From NCBI RefSeq assembly GCF_019083965.1, contig NZ_JAHRCY010000007.1, forward strand, positions 1 through 64,000: a DNA stretch of 64,000 nt, read 5' to 3'. Under the pieces are notes generated by a model. The model worked only from the letters and a program-made list of their open reading frames with translations, was not told the DNA's origin and made no database searches. This DNA comes from Catellatospora tritici (GTDB taxonomy: Bacteria > Actinomycetota > Actinomycetes > Mycobacteriales > Micromonosporaceae). Made by a program: the position numbers and the translations under genes. Positions 26,576-35,198 of this stretch are shown in pieces. Position 1 is the first letter of the stretch; every line of letters begins with the position of its first letter.

Positions 26576-26781
26576 CGCACCGCCGCCGACTCGGCGCCTC
26601 GGTCGCGGCTCGGGAGCCAGTCGAGGCTGAAGGCCGCGTCCGGGTCGGTACGCAGCAGGTCCAGCGTCCGCTGGAGCTCCTCCCAGCCTTCGACCGGATA
26701 GTCCCCGCAGTATGCCCCGCGCACGACGCGCAGGATCCAGCGCTGCACGGGCATGGTCTCGATGAAAACCTTGTGGAGCAT
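26572..26781 (-). CDS. small hypothetical protein
   Basis: 69 aa (HKVFIETMPVQRWILRVVRG..., Trp/Asp-rich C-terminal half). Its stop overlaps the start of the pentapeptide-repeat gene by 4 nt, so the pair is probably translated together. No family recognised. Confidence 0.6.
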   Translation of the reverse strand: MLHKVFIETMPVQRWILRVVRGAYCGDYPVEGWEELQRTLDLLRTDPDAAFSLDWLPSRDRGAESAAVR

Positions 26782-26869
26782 TGACTGTCTCCTCCGCTGT
26801 CGGCGGGCTGATGGTTTCGGCCGGGGCCGGCCGAGGTACCGGGTCGGGGGAGGCCGACCCGGTCCACTC

Positions 26870-27217
26870 TCACTTGGCGCGGTTGTTCAGGCGGTACTTC
26901 AGCCAGGCCAGCCCGGCGCCGATGACGCCGATCAGGACGGCGGGCGCCGCCACCGTGACGACCCAGCCGGGGGCCTGGTTCTCGCGACAGAGCGACACGG
27001 TCGTGGCGGCGAACCAGTAGGCCACGCCGCAGATGAGCGCGAACTCGATCGCGGGAAGCAGCCCTCCCTTGAGCTTGAGGTCGAAGCGCCCGCCGGGTAC
27101 TGCGAGCTGCAGTTCGTCCCGTACTTCATGGACCTCGGCACGCGGGGATGGGGTCTCGTGCCCCAGGTCCAGCTCCCCGCCGTCCTGTTGTGGCTGGCCG
27201 TGCTCTGCATCTGCCAT
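26870..27217 (-). CDS. small membrane protein
   Basis: 115 aa from ATG 27217, chosen because AGGAAGGA lies about 10 nt upstream (an ATG at 27250 is in frame). Hydrophilic first half, then two helices (LLPAIEFALICGVAYWFAATT and VTVAAPAVLIGVIGAGLAWL). It is the first gene of a minus-strand group with the 69-aa and pentapeptide genes. Function unknown. Confidence 0.65.
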   Translation of the reverse strand: MADAEHGQPQQDGGELDLGHETPSPRAEVHEVRDELQLAVPGGRFDLKLKGGLLPAIEFALICGVAYWFAATTVSLCRENQAPGWVVTVAAPAVLIGVIGAGLAWLKYRLNNRAK

Positions 27218-27837
27218 GCCCAGCAGATCCTTCCTAGTTTTCGCACCCATGCGGCCGAGCCGCCGCTACTCGTCGTGATGTATCGATCTTGGAGGCATTA
27301 GGTCGATGTCACGCTGAGTAGCCTACAACAGATGAGCACATTTTACGTCAACAAGATGAGCGTTTTATTTGTGCTTCACGCACATCTCGTTTGTGCCACG
27401 TGACGGGGATGTGTGCCCCTCACCCCATCGCCCGAACGATAGCGCGTCGATGCACGCACGTTCGAACGCGCAGGCCAGTCGGACAACGCCACCAGCCGTC
27501 CCGATGAGACGGCAGCGTCAGTGGGCTGGTTGCCGATCAAGAGCGGTAGACCGCACGGGCTGTTTGCGGCTAGTCTGATACGTGAATGTCGCACATAATG
27601 TGCGACACGCTGACGGCTACGGTGCACAACGTGTCCCCATGAGGCAGCAGACAGTCACACAGAAGTTGTCGATCATGTACACTTAGACAGTGCCCGAGCA
27701 CGATCAGTGAGCCAGCACGAAAAGCGGCGCCCCGCGAAGGACGCCGCTCCGGCCACCCCCGAACCCGCGACGGCAAGGAGATGGACCCGATGAGTCTGCT
27801 ACAGAGGGTGTCCTCTCCGATACAGGAAGGCACCGCC
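27218..27837. other. AT-richer intergenic region with palindrome
   Basis: No convincing gene. It contains two direct ACA-A/-GATGAGC copies near 27329 and 27353, and a 21-bp operator-like inverted repeat at 27587-27607 (TGTCGCACAT-A-ATGTGCGACA). These probably serve the divergent small genes on either side. Base composition is clearly lower in GC than the flanking genes. Confidence 0.55.
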
Positions 27838-28113
27838 ATGCAGAATTCCGACACTCCACATCCCGAGACCCGAGATGGCAAGGCGTCGGGCGACCAGTCT
27901 GCCCCTGCCGGTGGACTCACCCGCGTGACCGCGAACCTGGTGCCACGCGCCATCGCCGCCCTCGAAGAGATCACCCAACGGACCGGCGACTCCCGCACCG
28001 ACGCGCTGAACCGGGCGGTCCAGGTCTACAAGGCCTTTCTCGACCTGAGCGTCGACGACACCCTGACCGTCATCGGACCGGACGGGCAGCAGCAGAAGAT
28101 CCGTTTCCTCTGA
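27838..28113 (+). CDS. ribbon-helix-helix type protein
   Basis: 91 aa from ATG 27838 (AGGAAGG upstream); an ATG at 27781 is in frame. The C-terminal segment LTRVTANLVPRAIAALEEIT followed by GDSRTDALNRAVQVYKAFLD has the strand-helix-helix pattern of RHH (CopG/Arc) DNA-binding proteins. The first 40 residues are disordered. No toxin gene follows it, so it is more likely a regulator than an antitoxin. The palindrome at 27587 is a candidate target. Confidence 0.65.
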   Translation: MQNSDTPHPETRDGKASGDQSAPAGGLTRVTANLVPRAIAALEEITQRTGDSRTDALNRAVQVYKAFLDLSVDDTLTVIGPDGQQQKIRFL

Positions 28114-28255
28114 CGCTGTCTCGCTTGACCGACCGAACGAAGGGCTGACCCACCGACACATCGCCTGCCCGGTGGCGGGCAGCCGACGGTCGCGGCCGAA
28201 CCGACGCCGCGGCCGGGAACGCACGAGTCCGGCACGATCCTCGGCCTGATACCGC

Positions 28256-28284
28256 TTTACCGAGCCGACCCACGCCGCTACGGT
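28256..28284 (+). promoter_or_regulatory. SigA-type promoter of the leader/MFS unit
   Basis: TTTACC (28256-28261) and TACGGT (28279-28284) are spaced by 17 nt, a fair match to actinobacterial -35/-10 boxes, and lie 31 nt before the leader ORF. Confidence 0.45.
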
Positions 28285-28314
28285 CAGAGGCCGGACCACC
28301 GAGAGGAGCCCCCG

Positions 28315-28374
28315 ATGAGGTTCGCCCGCACCACCGCGTCCACCGGTGCCGTGGCGACCGCTCGGGTCTGCTGA
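28315..28374 (+). CDS. 19-residue leader peptide upstream of MFS gene
   Basis: A short ORF, MRFARTTASTGAVATARVC, begins 5 nt after a strong GAGAGGAG RBS and ends 63 nt before the MFS start. It is too short for usual gene finding. Basic/Thr-Ala-rich composition and a C-terminal Arg-Val-Cys resemble actinobacterial regulatory leaders. Its position before a hairpin that masks the MFS RBS suggests a translational attenuator sensing ribosome stalling or a limiting aminoacyl-tRNA. Function is inferred from layout only. Confidence 0.6.
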   Translation: MRFARTTASTGAVATARVC

Positions 28375-28391
28375 CCTCTCCGCCTGTTCGC

Positions 28392-28436
28392 CGTCTCCGG
28401 CACCGGGATTCCCCATCCCGACCACCTTCGGAGACG
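28392..28436 (+). promoter_or_regulatory. nested hairpin sequestering the MFS ribosome-binding site
   Basis: Outer arms CGTCTCCG (28392-28399) and CGGAGACG (28429-28436) pair perfectly; inside, CGGGAT (28404-28409) pairs with ATCCCG (28415-28420) around a TCCCC loop. The right outer arm contains GGAG, the only RBS of the gene starting at 28438. CCTCTC just after the leader stop could instead pair with the leader RBS, giving an alternative fold. Confidence 0.7.
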
Positions 28437-28437
28437 C

Positions 28438-29781
28438 ATGTCCGCGTACCGCATCTTTCTGCTGCTCAGCGCCGTCGGCTCGTTCGCGGGCCACACCGCG
28501 TGGACCCTGAACCTGGTCTACCAGGTGCAGGTGATCGGACTCGACCCGTTGCAGCTCATCCTCGTCGGCACCCTGATGGAGGCGGTCTGCTTCGCCGCCC
28601 AGGTGCCCACGGGCGTCATCGCCGACCTGTACAGCAGGCGGCTTTCAGTGATCATCGGTTACCTGCTCATGGGCGCGGGACTGCTGCTGTGGGGCCTGGT
28701 CCCCACGTACGCCGCGATCCTCGCCGCCAACGTCGTCTGGGCCATCGGCGCGGTCTGCGTCGACGGCGCCCTCGAAGCCTGGGCCGGTGACGAACTCGGC
28801 GCCGACCGGGCCGGGCCCGCGTTCGCCCGGGGCGGCCAGCTCGCCCAGCTCGGCGGGGTGCTTGGCATCGGCGCGGCCGTCGCCCTGGCCTCACTCGACC
28901 TGGCGCTGCCCATCGTCGTCGGCGCCGGGGTGACCCTGGCCCTGGGCGTCCTACTCGCCCTGACCATGCCCGAACAGCACTTCACCCCTGCCCGCGCCGC
29001 CCTTTCGCCCCACCCCACGGACGGCACTTCTCCCATCGATACGAGGACCAGGGACGACGAAGCAGCCGGTCATGTCGGGTCGACCGAGGCCGCCTCGGCG
29101 ATGGGTGCCGCGGTCAGGTCGATGGGCGGGCAGGTCCGGGCCGGGTTCAAGGTCATTCGACGCAGTCCGGCACTGCTGAGTCTGGTCGGCGCGACACTGT
29201 TCCTCGCCATGAGCAGCGAGGGGTTCGACCGGCTGTCGCAGCCGCACTTCCTGGCCGACCTGCGCTTTCCCACCGCGTTGTCGCCGCTGGTATGGCTCGG
29301 GCTGGGCACGGTGGCGGCGATGCTCGGCTCGGTCGCGGTGACCGAGGTGATCCGGCGACGGGTGGACCTCACCCGGGCCCGGCCGATCGGGCGACTGCTC
29401 GCCTGGCTGGAGGCCGGGGCCGCGCTGGCGGTCGTGGCGTTCGCGCTGGCCGGGAGCTTTTGGGCGGCGGTCGCCGCGTACCTGGTGGCGGGGCTGCTGC
29501 GTACGGCGGTGGGGCCGCTGCTGACGGCGCTGCTGGTCGCGGAGACCGAGTCGGCCACCCGGGCCACGGTGATCTCGATGCAGGCCCAGGTGGACGCGCT
29601 GGGGCAGATCGCGGGCGGGCCGCCGGTCGGAGCACTGGGGCGCGGCTCGCTGCCCGCCGGAATCTCGGCCAGCGGTCTGCTCCTGCTCCCGGCTGCCGCG
29701 ATCTTCGCCCTGGCCGACCTGCGCCGTCGTCCCGCAGCCGATCCACCGGGCCGGCGCGCCGAACTCGACCTCGGCGCCTGA
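28438..29781 (+). CDS. MFS exporter, probably drug resistance
   Basis: 447 aa, about twelve helices. N-terminus YRIFLLLSAVGSFAGHTAW and the loop motif GVIADLYSRRLSVIIGY are typical of a macrolide/tetracycline-efflux-like MFS group. A central hydrophilic loop (residues about 185-225) splits the halves. A leader peptide and RBS-masking hairpin precede it, the arrangement seen for inducible antibiotic-resistance genes, so I infer an inducible exporter of a translation inhibitor; the substrate is unproven. A strong terminator follows. Confidence 0.85.
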   Translation: MSAYRIFLLLSAVGSFAGHTAWTLNLVYQVQVIGLDPLQLILVGTLMEAVCFAAQVPTGVIADLYSRRLSVIIGYLLMGAGLLLWGLVPTYAAILAANVVWAIGAVCVDGALEAWAGDELGADRAGPAFARGGQLAQLGGVLGIGAAVALASLDLALPIVVGAGVTLALGVLLALTMPEQHFTPARAALSPHPTDGTSPIDTRTRDDEAAGHVGSTEAASAMGAAVRSMGGQVRAGFKVIRRSPALLSLVGATLFLAMSSEGFDRLSQPHFLADLRFPTALSPLVWLGLGTVAAMLGSVAVTEVIRRRVDLTRARPIGRLLAWLEAGAALAVVAFALAGSFWAAVAAYLVAGLLRTAVGPLLTALLVAETESATRATVISMQAQVDALGQIAGGPPVGALGRGSLPAGISASGLLLLPAAAIFALADLRRRPAADPPGRRAELDLGA

Positions 29782-29839
29782 CCCGGTCCAGCCCGGCTCT
29801 TGACCACGGCAGCCCGCCGTCACGCCGTGGTTGATCACC

Positions 29840-29886
29840 GTCTCAGGTCAGAATGTGCGCTCGAACCGGACCTTCTGACCTGAGAC
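29840..29886. terminator. terminator after MFS gene
   Basis: Perfect 14-bp arms GTCTCAGGTCAGAA (29840-29853) and TTCTGACCTGAGAC (29873-29886). Confidence 0.75.
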
Positions 29887-29981
29887 AGCGATCTTGGGCC
29901 GCATAGAGCGAGGGGGCCCGCCCAGAGTGCGGGCCTGCCGAGAGTGCGGGACCGCCGATAGGGCGGGGCCATAGCACAGCA

Positions 29982-30017
29982 GAAAGCCCCAGGTCAGAGT
30001 TCTGACCTGGGGCTTTC
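29982..30017 (-). terminator. original tRNA-Thr terminator
   Basis: Perfect 17-bp arms (29982-29998 and 30001-30017) with a 2-nt loop, core CCCCAGGTCAGA. It lies just 3' of the displaced tRNA end (attL) on the minus strand, so it is most likely the chromosomal terminator of the tRNA gene before integration. It shares AGGTCAGA with the terminator at 29840. Confidence 0.75.
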
Positions 30018-30020
30018 GTC

Positions 30021-30066
30021 ACCGAGCCGCCTGACGGAATCGAACCGTCGACCTTGTTATTACGAG
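30021..30066 (-). repeat. attL: displaced 3' part of tRNA-Thr
   Basis: Identical over 46 bp to 58968-59013. It contains the T arm, variable loop, and 3' anticodon arm of tRNA-Thr but continues into unrelated sequence (CCCCCTGG...), so it is not a functional tRNA. Confidence 0.92.
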
Positions 30067-30463
30067 CCCCCTGGACGCTCGTCCGCCGACAAACCCCGCG
30101 GTGCAAAGCCAGTGCCACGCGCGCTCCACGTTACGTGGCGAACGACCTCATACGCTGGCGAATGAGACCGGAAATGAGACCACTGTGTGGCCCGGTTTCG
30201 GTTCGCGGTCATGCATCGATGTACGGGCCACTCACATGATCGCGCGGCGTTCTCGATGCGACCCTCGCTGGTGCCGGGGCCAGCGCCATCGACGAAGGTC
30301 CGAAGTCGCGTGGAAGATGGGTCAATCACCACGCCAGTTAGCGGGCCTGTCATAACCTTGAGCATGATTTGTGCGGGCCAAGGCTGCCACGAAGCGTGAA
30401 TCACGCTCGGGCCTCTAATATCCCAGCCTAGGCACCCCTGCCCGAGCCGCCACGGAGATGATC
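30067..30463. other. left end of element, no gene
   Basis: Contains a small CCACGT-T-ACGTGG palindrome near 30126, an integrase arm-type candidate (listed separately) and the leader of the helicase gene. I see no supported ORF. Confidence 0.5.
30163..30181 (+). promoter_or_regulatory. candidate integrase arm-type site, left
   Basis: TGAGACCGGAAATGAGACC, two TGAGACC half-sites 12 nt apart, 97 bp from the att core. A 17/19 match lies in the same orientation near the right end (58871). Confidence 0.5.
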
Positions 30464-32959
30464 ATGACCGGTCTGGACTTCACGAGACTCGCTCGTGGCT
30501 CTGCCTCCAACACAGCAACCGAACCACGCCGGATCTTCACGGCGCTGCCGGACAAGGACCCGAAGTACACATACCCGCGCGATGTCCAGACCGAAGTCTG
30601 GGAGCAGTGGCACGCGCGCCGGACCGACCAAGACATTGTCATCAAGATGAACACCGGTGGCGGCAAGACCGTGGTCGGTCTTCTCATGCTCAAGAGCTGC
30701 CTTAACGAAATGGCAGGCCCGGCCGTCTACCTGACGCCTGACAATTTTCTAGCCGACCAGGTACGCGCCGAGGCACAGGCTCTGGGGATTGAGACCACAG
30801 ATGATCCCGGCTCAGGACGCTTCCGGTCTGGCAAGGCCATACTGGTCACCAACGTCTATCGACTCATCAACGGCATGTCAGTGTTCGGTATTGCCGGCAG
30901 CACGCGGCCCATTATCGAAGTCGGGGCAATCCTGGTCGACGACGCCCATGCATGTCTGGCGACGGTGGACAGCCAGTTCACATTGACAATCCCGCGAGCG
31001 CATCCCACCTACGACCAACTACTGGACCTATTCAAAGACGACCTGCGACGCCAGTCAGCACCTGGGCTACGCGACCTGCTGGCAGCCGACCCCAGCGTCG
31101 CGCTGCCCGTTCCATACTGGGCCTGGGCCGACCGCCGGGACCGTGTCCTTGAGATCCTCCACCCGCACCGCACAGATGAGAAGTTCCGATTCTCATGGCC
31201 TCTGCTCGCCGATTGCCTCCACATTTGCAACGCCGCCATCTCCGCTGCCGCAATCGAGATTCAGCCGCCTTGCCCGCCTATCCACCAGATCCCAAGCTTT
31301 GCTAACGCTGGTCGCCGAATCTACTTGACCGCCACATTGGCAGACGATGGCGTGCTCGTGACACACTTCGGCGCTGGGCCCGACAGCCTAAACAGACCGA
31401 TCACGCCGAAAACCGCCGACGACCTCGGCGACAGGATGATCTTCACTCCGCTCGAGACTTTTCCGGGAACAAACGAGAGCGCCATCCGCACTTACCTCAA
31501 GGAACAATCCAGCCGTCACAACGTCGTCGTTATCGTGCCGTCCTGGCGGGTCGCCGAGCAGTGGAATGACGTCGCCGACGCGATCTACGACAAAGACACG
31601 ATCCAGGAAGGCGTCAAGAGCCTTCGCAACGGCCACGTGGGCCTGGCCTTGATCATCAACAAGTATGACGGTATCGATCTGCCTTATGACGCCTGCCGGA
31701 TTCTTGTGCTCGATGGCTTGCCCGAGGCATACGGTGCTCTCGACCGCCTGGAATACCGCACTCTCGACGACAGCGACGCTATGGTGACACGGCAGATACA
31801 GCGCATCGAACAGGGCATGGGCCGTGGCGTGCGCGCCAACGATGACTACTGCGTCGTGGTCCTGCTCGGCTCAAGGCTGACACAGCGCATCCGCACTGCA
31901 TCAGGCCTCGCCAAGTTTAGCCCCGCAACGAGAGCCCAACTTGAACTCTCGGATGGCGTAGCCGAAATGCTTCACGGCAAGCCGTTCTCAAGCATGGCCG
32001 CCGTCGCCGACCAGTGCCTCAACCGGGACCGAGACTGGATCATCGCTAGCCGTGACGTTCTGGATGGCATCGCCTACCCCTCTGGCGACCGCATTACGCC
32101 GCAGGCCATCGCCCAGCGCAAGGCGTTCCAAGCAGCCGAACTCGGTCGCCCGCGGGAGGCAGCTCAGATTCTCCAGGCCGTGGCCGACACGACTACCGAC
32201 CTCAAGCAGCGCGGTTGGCTCAAGCAGCAGTCAGCCGCTTACCTGCACCTCGCGGACCCCGCGACGGCTCAGTCACGCCAGGTCTCCGCGCAAGCGGACA
32301 ACAGGGCCCTGCTCAAACCGCGCGATGGCATTGAATACATCCGTCTACGCACCAGTACTGAGCAAGGGCAGCACCTCGCTGACGAGTTGAGCCGCCGCTA
32401 CGCCAACGCCGTAGCGATGCAGGTCGGATTCGCCGCCATCCTCGACGACTTGGTCCCACACACCGATGCCACGTCCGTGAACCGCTTCGAACAGGCCATG
32501 TTTGACCTAGGCCTGCACCTTGGCTTCCTGGCTCAGCGTCCAGAACGCGACCTTGGAGAAGGCCCCGATGTCCTTTGGCTTCTAGGCGGACTCAACTTCC
32601 TGGTGATCGAATGCAAGAGCGGCGTCGAGACAAACTTCATTGCCAAGTCTGACGCGGCGCAGCTCTCGCATGCGATCGACTGGTTCATCCACAAGTACGA
32701 TCCGACGTGTTCGCCCATACCAGTGATGGTCCACAAGACGAACGTCCTGCACTCCACGGCGACGGCGCGGCAAGGCACAAGGGTGATCACCTTCGATAAG
32801 CTCGCCGCTCTACGCGATGCCGTTCGCACATTCGCATCCGCAATTGCCGCTGATGGCGCCCTTCACGACCCGGCCCGCCTGACTGCGCAACTCAACGCTC
32901 ACGGGCTTAACGGTCCCGCCTTCGCACCGCGGTGGAGTGCAATCACGAGGGCCAGCTAG
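30464..32959 (+). CDS. SF2 helicase fused to PD-(D/E)XK nuclease
   Basis: 831 aa (ATG 30464 has GGAG 6 nt upstream; ATG 30458 abuts it). Walker A NTGGGKT near residue 64, motif II DDAH near 160, motif III TATL near 290, motif VI QGMGRGVR near 451 mark an SF2 helicase. Near residues 701-718, GPDVLWLL...FLVIECK gives the PD...ExK core of a restriction-type nuclease. Such single-gene helicase-nucleases are known in phage defence (for example Hna), so an antiviral role is plausible but unproven. The TAG stop is formed by the TA target of the adjoining IS630 fragment, so the native C-terminus may be lost. GC is lower than the host. Confidence 0.8.
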   Translation: MTGLDFTRLARGSASNTATEPRRIFTALPDKDPKYTYPRDVQTEVWEQWHARRTDQDIVIKMNTGGGKTVVGLLMLKSCLNEMAGPAVYLTPDNFLADQVRAEAQALGIETTDDPGSGRFRSGKAILVTNVYRLINGMSVFGIAGSTRPIIEVGAILVDDAHACLATVDSQFTLTIPRAHPTYDQLLDLFKDDLRRQSAPGLRDLLAADPSVALPVPYWAWADRRDRVLEILHPHRTDEKFRFSWPLLADCLHICNAAISAAAIEIQPPCPPIHQIPSFANAGRRIYLTATLADDGVLVTHFGAGPDSLNRPITPKTADDLGDRMIFTPLETFPGTNESAIRTYLKEQSSRHNVVVIVPSWRVAEQWNDVADAIYDKDTIQEGVKSLRNGHVGLALIINKYDGIDLPYDACRILVLDGLPEAYGALDRLEYRTLDDSDAMVTRQIQRIEQGMGRGVRANDDYCVVVLLGSRLTQRIRTASGLAKFSPATRAQLELSDGVAEMLHGKPFSSMAAVADQCLNRDRDWIIASRDVLDGIAYPSGDRITPQAIAQRKAFQAAELGRPREAAQILQAVADTTTDLKQRGWLKQQSAAYLHLADPATAQSRQVSAQADNRALLKPRDGIEYIRLRTSTEQGQHLADELSRRYANAVAMQVGFAAILDDLVPHTDATSVNRFEQAMFDLGLHLGFLAQRPERDLGEGPDVLWLLGGLNFLVIECKSGVETNFIAKSDAAQLSHAIDWFIHKYDPTCSPIPVMVHKTNVLHSTATARQGTRVITFDKLAALRDAVRTFASAIAADGALHDPARLTAQLNAHGLNGPAFAPRWSAITRAS

Positions 32960-33519
32960 TGTCTTGGCCGCATACGTTTGCCGGGTTGGTCAGGCCGCTG
33001 CGGTGAGTGGGCGTCCGCCCCAGCGGACGCCCTCCTCCCCGCGGACGCGGGCGCGTTCACGGCGTTGGGCTGCCAGGACGTCGGGATGGCGGGCGTTGGC
33101 GTTGCGCCAGCGCAGGTAGGCGTGCAATGCCCGGGTCTGGGCGGTGTGGTTGCTGTGGTCGGAGCTCGCGATTGTGAACTGGCGCAGCGGGCCGAAGTGG
33201 GCCTTGATCGGGTTCGCCCAGGAGGCGTAGGTCGGGGTGAAGCACAGCTCGACCCGTTTCTTCCTCGCCCAGTGGCGGATGCTCTCGCCCTTGTGCGCGG
33301 ACAGGTTGTCCAGGATCACGTAGATCGGCGCGCCGTCGGACCGCGCGGCGCGGATCGACCTCAGCGCGGCCAGAATGTTCGCGGTGCCCTTGCTCCGGCG
33401 GTTGACGCCCCACAGCCTGTCGTCGCCGACCGAGTAGCAGCCGTGGAAGAACCGCACACCGTGGGTGCGGCGGTAGGTGGCCGGCAGCCGCTGCGGGCGG
33501 CCTTGTTCGGCCCAGCCGG
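32959..33519 (-). pseudogene. IS630 transposase remnant
   Basis: One terminal repeat (GTGTCTTGGCCGCATACG) abuts a TA dinucleotide at 32957, followed by the C-terminal half of a transposase nearly identical to the intact copy at 40714. Homology stops after GWAEQG at about 33519. The catalytic DDE Glu is replaced (NPIKAHFGP against NPIEAHFGP), so it would be dead even if full length. A chimeric frame continues to 33571 with unrelated codons. Confidence 0.85.
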
Positions 33520-33642
33520 CATGGAGCACTTCCGTGTCAAGCAGCTTCAGAGGTTCTTGATCTCCTGTCATGCGCGGTCTTACCTGCCTTAATAGTCTGT
33601 GGGTGTACGTAGTTGTCCGCCGCCGTGCGGAGAGGTAGTCAC

Positions 33643-34992
33643 TCAGTTCGTCACTCGGTCCGCCGCAGCATCTTTCTGCTTTTGCCGGTTACCGGCGGCC
33701 TTAGCGTTTGCGGCAGGCGGGAGGATCAAACCCTGCGGTGGAGTCGACCATTTGTCGAAGATCGCTGGAGTCCCGTACTCGCCGACGTTCGATAGATCGA
33801 GCGTGCCTCCGTCGAACGTCACCTCGGAAAACTGAACCGTTCCGCCGGAGAACGATGCTCGGTCGAACCCCACCCGGCCACCGGAAAACTTCGCCATCAG
33901 GAACCCGACCTTGCTGCCGTGAAACCGTGCCTTACTAAATGTGACGTCGGCACCGGAAAACTTCGCCGCCGTGAACCCCACGACGCCATCGGAGAACTTT
34001 GCCCTGTCGAGCCTGACAATCCCTCCAGAGAACGTGGCTAATGTGAAGACCACCCTGCCACCGCTGAACTTCGCCCCCTCGAACGTAACCATGCCGCCCG
34101 AGAACGTGGAGCCATCGAACATGACTGTGCCGGTGGAGAACGTCGCAGATGTGAAACCGACTATGCCGTCCATGAACGTCGCATGATTGAACTTGGTCAA
34201 GCCTGTGAAGTTCGCCCGAGAGAAGTCGCCCCCGTCGAAGACTGCCCCGGTGAAGTCGAGGTTATGGCCCTGCCAGGTTCGGTTCTGTCGATCGATGTCT
34301 TCTGGGTAGTCCCGTAGACGGTCACTGATGATGCTGATGATGGACCACCGGACCTCGCGTTCACCCTCTTTCCAAGTTGGGCCGACGGTCGCCTCTGCGT
34401 CGGGTTGGTAGGGCATGCGCAAGTAGGCACACAAGACGTCAATGCAGGTCTGCCGTCCCGCTTCCCAGTCATCGGCGAGGCCAGCGATTGCATAGACGCC
34501 AGCCAGGCGGACTGCGGCTGATTCGTGACCTAACTGAGCGCTAGCGGTGGTGAACCGCTCGTTGAACAACCTTGTGTCATCCCGCTTGCTGGCTTCGACC
34601 GCTCGCCGGTTGGCTTCGTCTGCCCAGCGGTGCGCGTCCTCCGCGATTCGCTGCTTGCGGTAGGCAACGACCAGGGCGACAACACCGCCGAGCCCGCCGG
34701 TGATGATAAGAGCGATCTGCACCAGGTTCAGTTGGTCCTGCGTAGTCAGCTGAGCCGTTGACACTGGCCCAGGACTTCCGGAGCCCATGGAGGCGGGCGG
34801 GGCGGCCGCACCGATCGGTGGTGATCCCAGCCCGAGCCAAAGGAGCAATCCGGCACCACTGAGCACGATGAACGCAGACATGATCACTGCGGCGAGGGCG
34901 ATCGGAAACCGGACCAAGTCTGCGGCCCTGTCCGTGTCACGGCTCTTCAACCATCGAGGAAACACGTCATCCTTTGTAGCCAAGCTGAACAC
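33643..34992 (-). CDS. membrane-anchored pentapeptide-repeat protein
   Basis: 449 aa. Two N-terminal helices (ALAAVIMSAFIVLSGAGLLL and ALIITGGLGGVVALVVAY), a charged coiled-coil linker (EDAHRWADEANRRAVEASKR), a helical module (VRLAGVYAIAGLADDWEAGR followed by QTCIDVLCAYLR), then about 25 pentapeptides. The helical module is closely related to that of the chromosomal gene at 25520. It is cargo of the element; function unknown. Confidence 0.85.
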   Translation of the reverse strand: MFSLATKDDVFPRWLKSRDTDRAADLVRFPIALAAVIMSAFIVLSGAGLLLWLGLGSPPIGAAAPPASMGSGSPGPVSTAQLTTQDQLNLVQIALIITGGLGGVVALVVAYRKQRIAEDAHRWADEANRRAVEASKRDDTRLFNERFTTASAQLGHESAAVRLAGVYAIAGLADDWEAGRQTCIDVLCAYLRMPYQPDAEATVGPTWKEGEREVRWSIISIISDRLRDYPEDIDRQNRTWQGHNLDFTGAVFDGGDFSRANFTGLTKFNHATFMDGIVGFTSATFSTGTVMFDGSTFSGGMVTFEGAKFSGGRVVFTLATFSGGIVRLDRAKFSDGVVGFTAAKFSGADVTFSKARFHGSKVGFLMAKFSGGRVGFDRASFSGGTVQFSEVTFDGGTLDLSNVGEYGTPAIFDKWSTPPQGLILPPAANAKAAGNRQKQKDAAADRVTN

Positions 34993-35198
34993 CCTGCCGG
35001 ATCGGCCACGACGGTGTTCTTGTCAGTGGGATGGGCCATGATGAGCCACGTCGCCCGAGGCATCAGGAGGTTGAGGACGACCGGTCGTGGCGGCGCCCCG
35101 ACAAGCAATGGCGCAGCGGCTCTGAACCCAGGAGGTCTGTGTCCGGCACCTGGTCCGCATTATCGTATGCCGATCACCGTCGAGAAGAGGTGGCTTCC

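Noticed and set aside
26753..27301. Plus-strand 182-codon frame
   Set aside because: Antisense to the better supported small minus-strand membrane gene; no RBS or domain.
27376..27627. Minus-strand 83-codon frame in the AT-rich gap
   Set aside because: Crosses the palindrome at 27587, no RBS or homologous pattern.
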